A stretch of 64,000 bases of DNA from Flavobacterium piscisymbiosum (GCF_020905295.1 NZ_JAJJMM010000001.1:2914001-2978000), one strand, 5' to 3'. Counted from the first letter of the stretch, positions 50,063-59,625 are shown. Notes: generated from the sequence alone by a model not told the origin. Numbers and translations: made by a program.

Positions 50063-53000
50063 ATGCGTAAACTTTCCTGGTTCTTTTTATTACCAATTAT
50101 CCTTTTTTCGACCATAGTTTCGGCACAAAAATCAGCTATTTACACTTACGATTTAAAGGAATTTGACAAAGCACTGGCTTTATATAATGACAAACAATAT
50201 GCTTCGGCACAACTTATTTTCGAACATGTAAAAAACAATGCTACGACTGAGGAAGTGCAGTCAGATTGTGCTTATTATATCGCCAATTGCGCCATTAGAA
50301 CCAATAAAGCAAATGCTGATGCTTTGATGGAAAAATTCGTAACTGATTATCCAACAAGCACCAAACAAAATCAGGCTTATATCGAGGTTGCTCAGTTTTT
50401 CTTCGAACAGGGAAATTATCCAAAAGCGCTGCAATGGTTTGATAAAGTGGATGAAAGCTACATGAGCAAATCTGATTCGGATAAATTTAATTTCCAGAAA
50501 GGATATGCTTATTTCAATGCCAAAAAGAAAAAAGAAGCTACAACTTACTTTAATAAAGTGGTGAACTCTCCAGAATTTGGTTCTCAGGCCAAATATTACT
50601 TAGGTTTTATGGCCTATGAAGGCGATGATTATAAAGAAGCAACTAAGTATTTTGATGAAGTTTCAGGCGAAGAAAAATACAAAGAGAAGCTTTCGTATTA
50701 TCAGGCTGACATGAATTTCAAGTTAGGAAATTTCCAGAAAGCTATCGATTTGGGACAAAAAGCAATGGCTAAATCGAATGAACTTGAAAAATCGGAACTG
50801 AATAAAATCATCGGAGAAAGTTATTTCAATTTAAAACAATACGACAAAGCGATTCCGTTTTTAGAGCAATATGCAGGTAAAAAAGGAAAATGGAATAATA
50901 CCGATTTCTACCAGTTAGGTTACGCGTATTATGAGAAAAAAGAATATGAAAAGGCGATTTCTCAATTCAATAAAATCATTGAAGGAAAAGATTTCGTAGC
51001 CCAAAATGCATATTACCATTTAGGTTTGGCTTATTTGAACACAGGTAAAAAACAAGAAGCTTTGAATGCTTTTAAAAATGCTTCTGAAATGGATTTTAAT
51101 GCACAAATTCAGGAAGATGCCGCTTTGAATTATGCTAAAGTGAGTTATGATATCGGAAATGCGTATCAAACTGTTCCGGCAATTTTACTTGATTTCCTGA
51201 AAAAATATCCAAACAATTCAAGCCGATCTGAAGTAGAAAAATTATTGGTTGATTCTTATATTTCGACTAAAAACTACAAAGAAGCGTTGACTTTATTAGA
51301 GAAAAACAGGTCGGCAGAAAATAAAGCAGCGTATCAAAAAGTACTTTTTTACAGAGGATTAGAATTGTATAATGAATCGAATTATCAGGAAGCCGGAAAA
51401 ATGTTTAAAAGTGCGATCAGCGAACAAAAAACGCCTGAGTTTACAGCACGCGCTACTTTCTGGAAAGCAGAAACAGAGTACGTTACTGCCGATTTTCAGA
51501 ATGCCTTATTAAGCTACAAACAGTTTGCAGGATTGGCTGCTGCCAAAGGAACTGACGAATATAAAAACATCAATTATAACATTGGATATACTTATTTTAA
51601 ACTGAAAGAATACGATCAGGCGGGAAATTCATTTCAGGCACAAATCGACAATTCAAAAGAAGATAAAGTTCGTTTGAATGATTCGTACTTACGTTTGGGA
51701 GATTGCCGTTTTGTAAATTCTAAATACACTGCTGCAAATGAAGCTTACGCCAAAGCAATCGAAGCAAGAGGCGTTGATGCAGATTATGCTCAGTTTCAAA
51801 AAGCGATTTCTTACGGATTCATGTCTAAAAACGATAAGAAAATCGATGAGCTGAACAATTTCCTTTTGATGTATAAAAAATCAGAATATCGTGACGATGC
51901 TTTATACGAATTAGGAAATACGTATGCTACAGAGAAAAAGAACGATCAGGCGCTTAAAACCTATGATCAGTTGATTTCTGAATATAAAAACGGAGCTTTT
52001 ACTTCAAAATCAATTTTAAAGCAAGGATTGATTTATTACAACTCAGATCGTGATGCCCTCGCTTTGACTAAATTCAAAAAAGTAGCGGCAGAATTTCCAA
52101 AAACTCCCGAGGCTTTAGAAGCCGTTTCTACAGCGAGATTGATTTATGTAGATTCAGGAAAAGTGGATGAATACGCAACCTGGGTTCGTACATTAGACTT
52201 CGTTGCTGTTACAGATGCTGAATTGGATAATGATACTTATGATGCGGCTTTTAAACAATACAGTCAAAATAACAGCAAACTGGCTATTACTGGTTTTACG
52301 GGTTATATCAATAAATTTCAAACGGGACTTCATTCATTAGAAGCGAATTATTATTTGGCACAATTGTATTACGCAGAAGGCTCTGAGACGAAATCGGTTG
52401 CTAATTATCAATATGTAATCGATCAGCCAAGAAGCGAATTTACAGAGCAATCCTTGATGAAATTAGCTCAGATTTACTTGAAAGCAAAAGATTGCGATAA
52501 ATCGATTCCGGTCTTGAAACGTTTAGATGACGAAGCTGATGCGGTACAAAACAAAAGCTTTGCGCAAGCTAACCTGATGAAATGTTACTACGACAAAAAA
52601 GATTACGATAATTCGGTGACGTATGCTGACAAAGTGTTGCAAAATCCTAAAGCGGATGCCAATGTAAAAGCCGATGCGCAAATTATTGTAGCGCGTGCAG
52701 CAATTCAAACCGGAGATGAGGACAAAGCGAAAGCAGCTTACGCAAAATTATCGACAACATCAAAAGGAGAATTAGCCGCAGAAGCGTTGTATTATGATGC
52801 TTACTTTAAAACAAAAGAAGGCAAATTTGATGCATCGAATGTATCGGTTCAGAAATTGGCCAAAAATTATTCGGCTTATAAATATTATGGAGCGAAGAGT
52901 TTGGTTTTAATGGCGAAAAACTTCTACGGATTAAAAGACAGTTATCAGGCAACTTATATTTTAGATAACGTAATCAACAATTTTACGGATTATCCGGATG

Positions 53001-53077
53001 TTGTTGAGGAAGCTAAAAAAGAGTTGGCTGCGATAAAAGCAGAAGAGTCTAAAACGAATTCGTCTATTAATAAGTAA
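50063..53077 (+). CDS. Large secreted tetratricopeptide-repeat protein
   Basis: A 1004-residue exported protein (signal peptide about 1-22, STIVSAQ) made almost wholly of TPR-type helical hairpins: CAYYIANCAIRTNKANADALMEKFVTDYPTS, AYIEVAQFFFEQGNYPKALQWFDKV, QLGYAYYEKKEYEKAISQFNKII, YHLGLAYLNTGKKQEALNAFKNA and many more to the C-terminus. The Tyr/Lys/Asn-rich, TolA/YbgF-like repeat spacing suggests a periplasmic or outer-membrane scaffold. PhzF and a TonB-receptor-like barrel gene follow on the same strand. No catalytic domain is seen. Confidence 0.88.
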   Translation: MRKLSWFFLLPIILFSTIVSAQKSAIYTYDLKEFDKALALYNDKQYASAQLIFEHVKNNATTEEVQSDCAYYIANCAIRTNKANADALMEKFVTDYPTSTKQNQAYIEVAQFFFEQGNYPKALQWFDKVDESYMSKSDSDKFNFQKGYAYFNAKKKKEATTYFNKVVNSPEFGSQAKYYLGFMAYEGDDYKEATKYFDEVSGEEKYKEKLSYYQADMNFKLGNFQKAIDLGQKAMAKSNELEKSELNKIIGESYFNLKQYDKAIPFLEQYAGKKGKWNNTDFYQLGYAYYEKKEYEKAISQFNKIIEGKDFVAQNAYYHLGLAYLNTGKKQEALNAFKNASEMDFNAQIQEDAALNYAKVSYDIGNAYQTVPAILLDFLKKYPNNSSRSEVEKLLVDSYISTKNYKEALTLLEKNRSAENKAAYQKVLFYRGLELYNESNYQEAGKMFKSAISEQKTPEFTARATFWKAETEYVTADFQNALLSYKQFAGLAAAKGTDEYKNINYNIGYTYFKLKEYDQAGNSFQAQIDNSKEDKVRLNDSYLRLGDCRFVNSKYTAANEAYAKAIEARGVDADYAQFQKAISYGFMSKNDKKIDELNNFLLMYKKSEYRDDALYELGNTYATEKKNDQALKTYDQLISEYKNGAFTSKSILKQGLIYYNSDRDALALTKFKKVAAEFPKTPEALEAVSTARLIYVDSGKVDEYATWVRTLDFVAVTDAELDNDTYDAAFKQYSQNNSKLAITGFTGYINKFQTGLHSLEANYYLAQLYYAEGSETKSVANYQYVIDQPRSEFTEQSLMKLAQIYLKAKDCDKSIPVLKRLDDEADAVQNKSFAQANLMKCYYDKKDYDNSVTYADKVLQNPKADANVKADAQIIVARAAIQTGDEDKAKAAYAKLSTTSKGELAAEALYYDAYFKTKEGKFDASNVSVQKLAKNYSAYKYYGAKSLVLMAKNFYGLKDSYQATYILDNVINNFTDYPDVVEEAKKELAAIKAEESKTNSSINK

Positions 53078-53170
53078 GAATAAAGAGCATAGAATGCAGA
53101 AAATAGAAAAAAGAAGAAAGATTGCTGAAAAGTCTTTTCTCTTTGTTCTTTTCTAAGAAAAAAAAGAAAA
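53078..53170 (+). repeat. Purine-rich/pyrimidine-rich inverted repeat before phzF
   Basis: AATAGAAAAAAGAAGAAAGA faces TCTTTTCTCTTTGTTCTTTT in a 90-bp gap. A closely similar element follows phzF at 54045-54165. Confidence 0.6.
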
Positions 53171-53173
53171 ATA

Positions 53174-54037
53174 ATGAGTTTACCCTTTTATATAGTTGAT
53201 GTTTTTGCTGATAAAAAATATGCCGGAAATCAATTGGCGGTTTTTATGGATGCAGGAAATTTAAGTTCGGCAGAAATGCAGCAAATTGCGCGCGAAATTA
53301 ATTTTGCCGAAAGCACTTTTGTAACCAAACTTGACAAAGAAAATAATAAAGCCGAGATAAAAATATTTACACCATCTCAGGAAATGCAATTTGCGGGACA
53401 TCCAATAATTGGAACTTCATGGGTTTTGATGAATAAGGTTTTTGATAATTCTCCGGAGCATATAAAATTAAACGTTCCAATTGGTCCTATTGCAATTCAT
53501 CAGTCTGAAGGTTTGATTTGGCTAAAAGCGGCTCAACCGAAATTTTGGGATATTTTTTCGAAAGAAGATATTACAGTATTTAGTAATCTGGAAAATCATG
53601 ATTTTGAAAATCAATTTCCTATTCAGGAAATAACCACCGGAAGTGCTTTTGTAATGGTTGGATTAAGCAGCAAAAGAGCATTGGAAAATTTGGTTTTAGA
53701 TAAAGATAAAACGGATGACTGGCTCAAAAAGAATTGCAAAACAAGTCATAGAGCTTTATATTTTTATTATTTAGAAGGTTCAAAATTGTTTAGCCGAATG
53801 TTATATATTGAGCACAATCAGTTGGTAGAAGATGCAGCAACAGGAAGTGCGAGTACTTGTTTACAGGCTTTTTTATTAAAATATCACAAACCTGAATTTG
53901 ATTTGATTAATTATCAGGGAGATTACATCGGTCGTCCGTCGCAGATTTACTTTCACGGAAGTGTAAAAGAGAATGATTTTGATATTCAAATAGGAGGAAA
54001 GGCTCAGTTTGTTGCAAAAGGAGAGTGGGAAGCTTAG
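53174..54037 (+). CDS. PhzF family isomerase-like protein
   Basis: A 287-residue protein of the diaminopimelate-epimerase fold. Motifs are LPFYIVDVFADKKYAGNQLAVFMDA, QQIAREINFAESTFVTKLD (conserved Glu), IKIFTPSQEMQFAGHPIIGTSWVL and VEDAATGSASTCLQAFLLKY (Asp-x-x-Thr-Gly-Ser loop). PhzF acts in phenazine synthesis, but there is no other phz gene here, so it is a general PhzF-like enzyme of unknown substrate. It is flanked on both sides by near-identical purine-rich repeats and may be an insertion between the TPR and barrel genes. Confidence 0.9.
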   Translation: MSLPFYIVDVFADKKYAGNQLAVFMDAGNLSSAEMQQIAREINFAESTFVTKLDKENNKAEIKIFTPSQEMQFAGHPIIGTSWVLMNKVFDNSPEHIKLNVPIGPIAIHQSEGLIWLKAAQPKFWDIFSKEDITVFSNLENHDFENQFPIQEITTGSAFVMVGLSSKRALENLVLDKDKTDDWLKKNCKTSHRALYFYYLEGSKLFSRMLYIEHNQLVEDAATGSASTCLQAFLLKYHKPEFDLINYQGDYIGRPSQIYFHGSVKENDFDIQIGGKAQFVAKGEWEA

Positions 54038-54044
54038 TTTTAGA

Positions 54045-54165
54045 GAATAGAAGAAAGAACAAAGAGAATAGAACAAAGATTTAGAATATAGAAAATAGAG
54101 AAAATTTAGAAACAAGAGAGAAGTCTTTCTTCTTTGCTCTTTTTTCTTCTTCTCTTAAAATAAAA
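54045..54165 (+). repeat. Purine-rich/pyrimidine-rich inverted repeat after phzF
   Basis: AGAATAGAAGAAAGAACAAA and AGAATAGAACAAAG face TCTTTCTTCTTTGCTCTTTT plus TTCTTCTTCTC. It is a long R/Y tract resembling 53078-53170. Confidence 0.6.
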
Positions 54166-54170
54166 GAAAT

Positions 54171-55925
54171 ATGAAAATTAATTGCCATAATAAAATCATC
54201 ATTTTACTTGTATTGTTTGCTGTCCAGCTTTCGTTTGCTCAAAAGAAAAAAGAGGAAACTATAGGGACAGAAACTGTAAACGTGGTAAAGCCTTATTCGC
54301 CAACAATTTCGGATGCTTTTAAAGTAAAGGAAACTCCTTCGCTTGATGATAGCGGAAATCAGCCTAAAGAAACGATCAAGTATAGTATTTTGTCGGTTCC
54401 TGTAGCGTCTACATTTACGCCATCAAAAGGAAAAGCGGAAGGTGTGGAGAAATCAAAAAGAGAAAAATTGTTTAATAATTATGCGACTTTAGGAGTTGGA
54501 AATTACGGAACTTTAAATGCTGAATTATTCGTAAATCAGGATTTGGGAAACAATGATTATGTGGCTGGAATGTTCCGTCATCATTCTTCGCAAGGCGGAA
54601 TAAAAGGTGTAGAACTAAATGATGAGTTTTATGATACAGCATTAAATGTAGGTTATGGCGTAAACAATCGCGATATGGCATGGAATGTTGATTTAGGATA
54701 TCAGAATCAGGTTTACAATTGGTACGGTTTACCGACTGAATTTGGTACAACTTTAGCAGGACAAACTCGTGATGATTTAATTAGAGGAATTAATCCAAAT
54801 CATTCTTATAATACTATTTCGTTAGGAGGAAATATTGAGTTTAATGAAGGAATTTTTAGTAAAATTTCAACTAAATTCACCCACTTTTCAGATAGTTTTT
54901 CTTCTTCAGAAAATCGCTTTTATGTAAAGCCTTCTTTCAAGGTTGAAGTAATGGATCAATCAATTAATACTAATATTATTGTGGATCACGTAAGCGGATC
55001 TTTCGAACATAATTATGCACGTGATAATACAAGTCCTTTAAAATACAGTTTAACAAATTTTGGAATTGAACCAAGTTTTGTAATTCTTGAAAACGACTGG
55101 ACACTTGAATTAGGAGCTGGATTGTTCTACGGTTTAGATTCTGAAAACAGCGGAAACAAATTTTATATTTATCCAAAAGTAAACGCTTCTTATAAATTGG
55201 TAGGCGATTTAATGATTTTCTATACTGGAGTAAATGGTGGTTTAGAACAAAACTCTTATGCTGATTTTGTGAATGATAATCCGTTTTTATCGCCAACATT
55301 AAACATGCGTCCTACAAACAATCAATATACTGTTTTTGCAGGTTTAAAAGGTAAATTGGCCAACAACATCAATTATAATGTAACAGGTTCTTATCTAAAC
55401 GAAAAAGACAAAGCATTATACAAAGGTAACGATTATACAGAGGATTTCTCGAATCAGAATTATGCTTTGGGAAACTCTTTTGGAGTGGTGTATGATGACG
55501 TAAGAACCTTCCGTTTCTACGGAGAATTAAAAGCCGATTTTTCAAGAAATGTGTCTTTCGGAATCAACGGAACTTTTAATAGTTACAAATACGATGGTAT
55601 CGAAGCCTGGAACTTACCGTCAATGAAATTGAGCTCTAATCTTGATGTAAACATTACCAAACAATGGTATGCTGGTTTGAATGTTTTTTATGTAGGAGAA
55701 CGTAAAGACATGCAATCGAATCTTACTTTAGGAACTGATCCTGTGATTACAACACTAAAAAGTTATTTTGATGCCAATGCGCATTTAGGATACAAATACA
55801 ACGAGCGTTTAACGTGTTTCTTGAAATTGAATAATATAGGAAATCAGGCTTACGAAAAATGGCTGAATTACCCTGTGCAAGGATTTCAGGTGTTAGTGGG
55901 AGCAAATTATAAATTCGATTTTTAA
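54171..55925 (+). CDS. TonB-receptor-like outer-membrane beta-barrel protein
   Basis: A 584-residue outer-membrane protein with signal peptide (FAVQLSFAQ). The short N-terminal part ETVNVVKPYSPTISDAFKVKE replaces a full plug domain; the rest is a beta-barrel with FNNYATLGVGNYGTLNAELFVNQDL, LSLGGN-type strands and a C-terminal region (AHLGYKYNERLTCFLKLNNIGNQAYEKWLNYPVQGFQVLVGANYKFDF) typical of TonB-dependent receptors, ending in Phe. Without a clear plug it may not transport by the TonB mechanism. It lies in line with the TPR gene. Confidence 0.8.
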   Translation: MKINCHNKIIILLVLFAVQLSFAQKKKEETIGTETVNVVKPYSPTISDAFKVKETPSLDDSGNQPKETIKYSILSVPVASTFTPSKGKAEGVEKSKREKLFNNYATLGVGNYGTLNAELFVNQDLGNNDYVAGMFRHHSSQGGIKGVELNDEFYDTALNVGYGVNNRDMAWNVDLGYQNQVYNWYGLPTEFGTTLAGQTRDDLIRGINPNHSYNTISLGGNIEFNEGIFSKISTKFTHFSDSFSSSENRFYVKPSFKVEVMDQSINTNIIVDHVSGSFEHNYARDNTSPLKYSLTNFGIEPSFVILENDWTLELGAGLFYGLDSENSGNKFYIYPKVNASYKLVGDLMIFYTGVNGGLEQNSYADFVNDNPFLSPTLNMRPTNNQYTVFAGLKGKLANNINYNVTGSYLNEKDKALYKGNDYTEDFSNQNYALGNSFGVVYDDVRTFRFYGELKADFSRNVSFGINGTFNSYKYDGIEAWNLPSMKLSSNLDVNITKQWYAGLNVFYVGERKDMQSNLTLGTDPVITTLKSYFDANAHLGYKYNERLTCFLKLNNIGNQAYEKWLNYPVQGFQVLVGANYKFDF

Positions 55926-55977
55926 ATTATTGCCACGAAGGCGCTAAGACACTAAGATTTTTTTACAAAATTTTAAG

Positions 55978-56021
55978 CCACGAATTCACGAATGATTTTA
56001 AATAAATTCGTGAATTCGTGG
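55978..56021. terminator. 16-bp perfect inverted repeat after the barrel gene
   Basis: CCACGAATTCACGAAT (55978-55993) pairs with ATTCGTGAATTCGTGG (56006-56021), 12-nt loop, followed by TTAATTTTTT. It is a member of the TTCACGAATT family that can serve as a terminator. Confidence 0.65.
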
Positions 56022-56081
56022 TTAATTTTTTTGACACTATTGGCATATTCCTGAAACTTTTCAATTGTAAGAATAAGTTTA

Positions 56082-56089
56082 TATATTTG
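56082..56089 (+). promoter_or_regulatory. -7 promoter box for the GNAT gene
   Basis: TATATTTG, a perfect TAnnTTTG, about 85 bp before the ATG at 56175. Confidence 0.5.
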
Positions 56090-56174
56090 TGTTCTGTGCG
56101 TTATTGTTAAAGCTTTAATATCCAAAGATCTTATGTCCTTTCGGATAAATAAGTTGATAATTAAAAAGGTTAAG

Positions 56175-56705
56175 ATGGAAATCAAATTAAGACAAGAGAA
56201 TGAAAATGATTATAAAAGTGTTTTTCAATTGATAGAAAAAGCTTTTGAGAATGAAGAATACAGTGATCATAAAGAACAGTTTTTAGTAGAAAGATTAAGA
56301 AAATCAGATACTTTTATTCCGGAATTATCGATTGTTGCCGAGGTGAATAATCAAATTGTTGGTCATATTTTATTATCGAAACTTGAAATCGAAAATGATA
56401 TCAATACAATCGAATCTTTAGCATTGGCCCCGGTTTCAGTTCTACCCGAATTTCAGGGTAAAGGAGTGGGCTCAAAATTAATTTTACATAGTCACGAAGT
56501 GGCAAAAGAATTGGGATACAAGTCAATTGTACTACTAGGACATGAAGATTATTATCCTAGATTTGGTTACGAACTAACCAGTAAATATGGAATCGAAATG
56601 CCTTTTGATGTTCCCGCGGAAAATTGTATGGTGGTTATTTTAGCTGAAAACGGATTATTAGGAGTAAGAGGGAAAGTGATTTATCCATCTGCTTTTTTTG
56701 AATAA
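56175..56705 (+). CDS. GNAT family N-acetyltransferase
   Basis: A 176-residue enzyme: MEIKLRQENENDYKSVFQLIEKAFENEEYSDHKEQFLVERLR, then ELSIVAEVNNQIVGHILLSKLEIE, the acetyl-CoA loop LAPVSVLPEFQGKGVGSKLI (QGKGVGS) and SIVLLGHEDYYPRFGYEL. The pattern is that of the YhbS-type acetyltransferases. Substrate unknown. The ATG at 56175, preceded by AAAAAGGTTAAG, is chosen over an ATG at 56133 that would add 14 basic residues. Confidence 0.88.
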   Translation: MEIKLRQENENDYKSVFQLIEKAFENEEYSDHKEQFLVERLRKSDTFIPELSIVAEVNNQIVGHILLSKLEIENDINTIESLALAPVSVLPEFQGKGVGSKLILHSHEVAKELGYKSIVLLGHEDYYPRFGYELTSKYGIEMPFDVPAENCMVVILAENGLLGVRGKVIYPSAFFE

Positions 56706-56769
56706 AAAATCGTCAAACTATAAAAAACCTTTGCACCTTTGTAGCTTAGAACCTCAGTACCTTTTTTAA

Positions 56770-57219
56770 ATGGAATTCAAACAAAAAATACATTCTCATT
56801 ACCTGCAAATGGTTCAGGACCGAATAGATGTTTTCAGAGACATGATTTCGGCTTTGACCGAAGATTCTAAAAACGATGCCAAAGGTTCAGCAGGCGACAA
56901 ACATGAAACCGCTTTGTCGATGATGCATATCGAGCAGGAAAAACTCACCAATAAACTAAAAGAAGCAATAACCCAAAAAGCGATTCTGGATAAAATTGAT
57001 GCGTCGAAAACAACTGAAAATATCATTTCAGGCAGTTTGGTAAAAGCAAACGGAATCTACTTGTATGTAAGTGTTGCACTTCCTAAAATTGCTATTGATG
57101 GTATCAATGTTATTGCGCTTTCGCCGCAATCTCCGCTTGGTTCTCATTTAATGGGGAATAAGGTTGGGTTTACTTTTGAAATTAATAAGACGCATTATAC
57201 TATTGAGAGTGTTTTGTAA
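56770..57219 (+). CDS. GreA/GreB-like C-terminal domain protein
   Basis: A 149-residue protein: an N-terminal helical part that could form a coiled coil (residues about 5-80, SMMHIEQEKLTNKLKEAITQKAILDKI) and a C-terminal beta domain with GSLVKANGIYLYVSVALPKIAIDGINVIALSPQSPLGSHLMGNKVGFTFEINKTHYTIESV. The SPQSPLGxxLxGxKVG block is the FKBP-like C-terminal domain of Gre factors. It may bind RNA polymerase; acidic tip residues of a true Gre coiled coil are not clear. Databases often label this family 3-oxoacyl-ACP synthase, for which I see no motif. The ATG lies just after a TACCTTTT-bearing repeat. Confidence 0.7.
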   Translation: MEFKQKIHSHYLQMVQDRIDVFRDMISALTEDSKNDAKGSAGDKHETALSMMHIEQEKLTNKLKEAITQKAILDKIDASKTTENIISGSLVKANGIYLYVSVALPKIAIDGINVIALSPQSPLGSHLMGNKVGFTFEINKTHYTIESVL

Positions 57220-57224
57220 ATGTT

Positions 57225-57470
57225 GTTTCACGCAGATTTCACAGATTTAAGCAGATTAAAAAGGATATTATTCGCAATCTTCAACGGATTAAAATCCGTT
57301 GCTACAAAATAATCCGTTCCTCCGGAACTTTGCATAAAGAGCCTTAGGCTCGATTTATATTGTAGGGATGGATTTTAATCCATTCATCACACACGGTACC
57401 CGACAATCATTATCGATTTACTGTGCGGAGTTTCTAGCGTGATCCTTCCTGCGTCAGGATGACAAAACAA
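57225..57470. repeat. Mosaic of dispersed repeats before the asparagine synthetases
   Basis: Contains a TTTCACGCAGATTTCACAGA stretch, CAACGGATTAAAATCCGTTG (a perfect 20-bp palindrome, about 57283-57302), AGCCTTAGGCT (57340-57350), TGGATTTTAATCCA (57369-57382) and a truncated GTCATCC-family end, TGATCCTTCCTGCGTCAGGA then TGAC (about 57441-57463). Confidence 0.65.
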
Positions 57471-57796
57471 TACGTGCATTTGTTTAATTTCGATGAAAAT
57501 CACAATTTCAAACCAACTTCTATTCTTGTCTTTGAGAATCTTTTATTGTTTTTAAAATATTATAAAATTTAATTCAATTATTTCTTGAAAACATTGCTTT
57601 TTTACTTCTGATTAAGCTTAAAATTGAAATCTTTAAGTTTGAGGCTTTTTTTAGTGTTAAAATTTTACATTTTATATGTAAAAACAGTTTTATGATTTTA
57701 AATTATAACTTAAATGAATGTTTGTGTTTTTCAATTGTAACCATTAATGCATCTTTGCCCTATCAAAATAAAATTTACAAATAAAAATATAGAATT
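57471..57796. other. AT-rich leader region of asnB
   Basis: About 325 bp with no gene. A near-match to the -7 box, CATCTTTG (57750-57757), would give a leader of about 33 nt. I see no attenuator hairpin. Confidence 0.4.
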
Positions 57797-59473
57797 ATGT
57801 GTGGAATAGTATGTGCCTTTGATCTAAAACAAAAAGCCGAAACATTAAGACCTCAAGTATTAGAAATGTCTAAAATCATTCGTCACCGCGGACCAGACTG
57901 GAGCGGAATTTACAGCAATGATAAAGCAATTCTTTCTCACGAGCGTTTGGCGATTGTAGATCCAGCTTCAGGAAAACAACCTTTATTTACAGAAGATAAA
58001 AAATTGGTTTTGGCTGCAAATGGTGAGATTTACAACCACAGAGAATTGCGTAAACAATTTGAAGGGAAATATAATTTTCAAACAGAAAGTGACTGCGAAG
58101 TTATCTTAGCATTATATAAAGAAAAAGGACCTCACTTTGTAGATGAAATGAACGGAATCTTCGGATTTGCGATTTATGATGTTGAGAAAGATGAGTATTT
58201 TATTGCTCGTGACCATATGGGAATTATTCCATTATATATTGGTTGGGATCAACACGGAACTTTTTATGTAGCTTCTGAATTGAAAGCTTTAGAAGGATAT
58301 TGTACAAAAATTCAATTATTCCCTCCGGGACATTATATGACTAGTAAAGATGGTGAATTTGTACAATGGTACAAAAGAGACTGGACAGATTATGATGCAG
58401 TAAAAGACAATGAAACAAGTATTCCTGCGATTAAAGAAGCACTTGAAGCAGCGGTTCACAGACAATTAATGAGTGATGTTCCTTACGGAGTTTTACTTTC
58501 AGGAGGTTTAGATTCGTCTATTACTTCGGCTGTAGCCAAAAAATTTGCACAAAAACGTATTGAGTCAGATGATACAACAGATGCCTGGTACCCACAATTG
58601 CACTCTTTCTCGGTAGGACTAGATGGTTCTCCGGATTTAGCAGCAGCGCAAATTGTAGCAAAACATATCGGAACGATTCACCATGAAATTAAATTTACAA
58701 TTCAGGAAGGTTTAGATGCTGTTCGTGATGTAATTTACAACTTAGAAACTTATGATGTAACTACGGTAAGAGCATCGACTCCAATGTGGTTAATGGCGAG
58801 AGTTATTAAATCAATGGGAATTAAAATGGTATTATCTGGTGAAGGTGCAGATGAATTATTTGGAGGATATTTATATTTCCATAAAGCGCCAAACGCAAGA
58901 GAATTTCACGAAGAAAACGTTCGTAAATTAGGTAAACTTCATATGTACGATTGTTTGCGTGCGAACAAAAGTTTAGCAGCCTGGGGAATTGAAGGTCGTG
59001 TACCGTTTTTAGATAAAGAATTTATGGATGTTGCAATGCGCATCAACCCACAAGATAAAATGATCAACAAAGAACATCCAATGGAAAAATGGGTAGTTCG
59101 TAAAGCTTTTGAAGATATGTTGCCGGAAAGTGTAGCATGGAGACAAAAAGAACAATTTTCTGATGGAGTAGGATACAGCTGGATCGATACTTTGAAAGAA
59201 GTGGTAGCCAAAGAAGTCTCGGATGAACAATTGGCAAATGCGAAATACAAATTCCCATTGCAAACACCAACTTCTAAAGAAGAATATTACTATCGTTCAA
59301 TCTTTGCAGAACATTTCCCAAGTGATGCAGCAGCTTTATGTGTGCCTCAGGAAGCAAGTGTGGCTTGTAGTACAAAAATTGCTTTGGAGTGGGATGAAGC
59401 ATTCAAAAACATGAACGATCCATCTGGAAGAGCTGTAGCAAGTGTGCATGATGACGCTTACGCGAAAGCATAA
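57797..59473 (+). CDS. asnB: Asparagine synthetase B, glutamine-hydrolysing
   Basis: Makes asparagine from aspartate, ATP and glutamine. The 558-residue protein keeps the whole glutaminase site: catalytic Cys2 (MCGIVCAFD), Arg50 (SHERLAIVD), Asn75 (AANGEIYNH) and Asp99 (ESDCE). The synthetase domain has the PP-loop GVLLSGGLDSSITSAVAKKF (about 231-250), LSGEGADELFGGYLYF, RANKSLAAWGIEGRVPFLDKEFMDVAM and WRQKEQFSDGVGYSWIDTL. Length matches E. coli AsnB. A terminator follows at 59514-59545; a second, altered paralogue follows after 325 bp. Confidence 0.97.
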   Translation: MCGIVCAFDLKQKAETLRPQVLEMSKIIRHRGPDWSGIYSNDKAILSHERLAIVDPASGKQPLFTEDKKLVLAANGEIYNHRELRKQFEGKYNFQTESDCEVILALYKEKGPHFVDEMNGIFGFAIYDVEKDEYFIARDHMGIIPLYIGWDQHGTFYVASELKALEGYCTKIQLFPPGHYMTSKDGEFVQWYKRDWTDYDAVKDNETSIPAIKEALEAAVHRQLMSDVPYGVLLSGGLDSSITSAVAKKFAQKRIESDDTTDAWYPQLHSFSVGLDGSPDLAAAQIVAKHIGTIHHEIKFTIQEGLDAVRDVIYNLETYDVTTVRASTPMWLMARVIKSMGIKMVLSGEGADELFGGYLYFHKAPNAREFHEENVRKLGKLHMYDCLRANKSLAAWGIEGRVPFLDKEFMDVAMRINPQDKMINKEHPMEKWVVRKAFEDMLPESVAWRQKEQFSDGVGYSWIDTLKEVVAKEVSDEQLANAKYKFPLQTPTSKEEYYYRSIFAEHFPSDAAALCVPQEASVACSTKIALEWDEAFKNMNDPSGRAVASVHDDAYAKA

Positions 59474-59513
59474 AAACAAGAATTTTTAGAATTAGTATAT
59501 ATTATATTTCCGA

Positions 59514-59545
59514 AAGACGTTCTCAATCCTGAGAGCGTTTTTCTT
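59514..59545 (+). terminator. Terminator after asnB
   Basis: CGTTCTCA (59518-59525) pairs with TGAGAGCG (59530-59537, one wobble), followed by T5. Confidence 0.75.
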
Positions 59546-59617
59546 GTCTTATAATGTTAAATTCTATTATTTCAGTGACTTAAAATTATTTTTCAATAAT
59601 TATTTAAGTTTCTTTTT

Positions 59618-59625
59618 TATATTTG
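59618..59625 (+). promoter_or_regulatory. -7 promoter box for the second asnB paralogue
   Basis: TATATTTG, a perfect TAnnTTTG, about 173 bp upstream of the ATG at 59799. It implies an unusually long leader (about 165 nt). Confidence 0.55.

Noticed and set aside
53174..54037. Phenazine biosynthesis locus
   Set aside because: Only a PhzF homologue is present; the other phz genes are absent and PhzF-like proteins are common without phenazine synthesis.
55973..56185. 70-residue minus-strand open frame
   Set aside because: It overlaps the inverted repeat and the start of the GNAT gene, and has no recognisable protein features.
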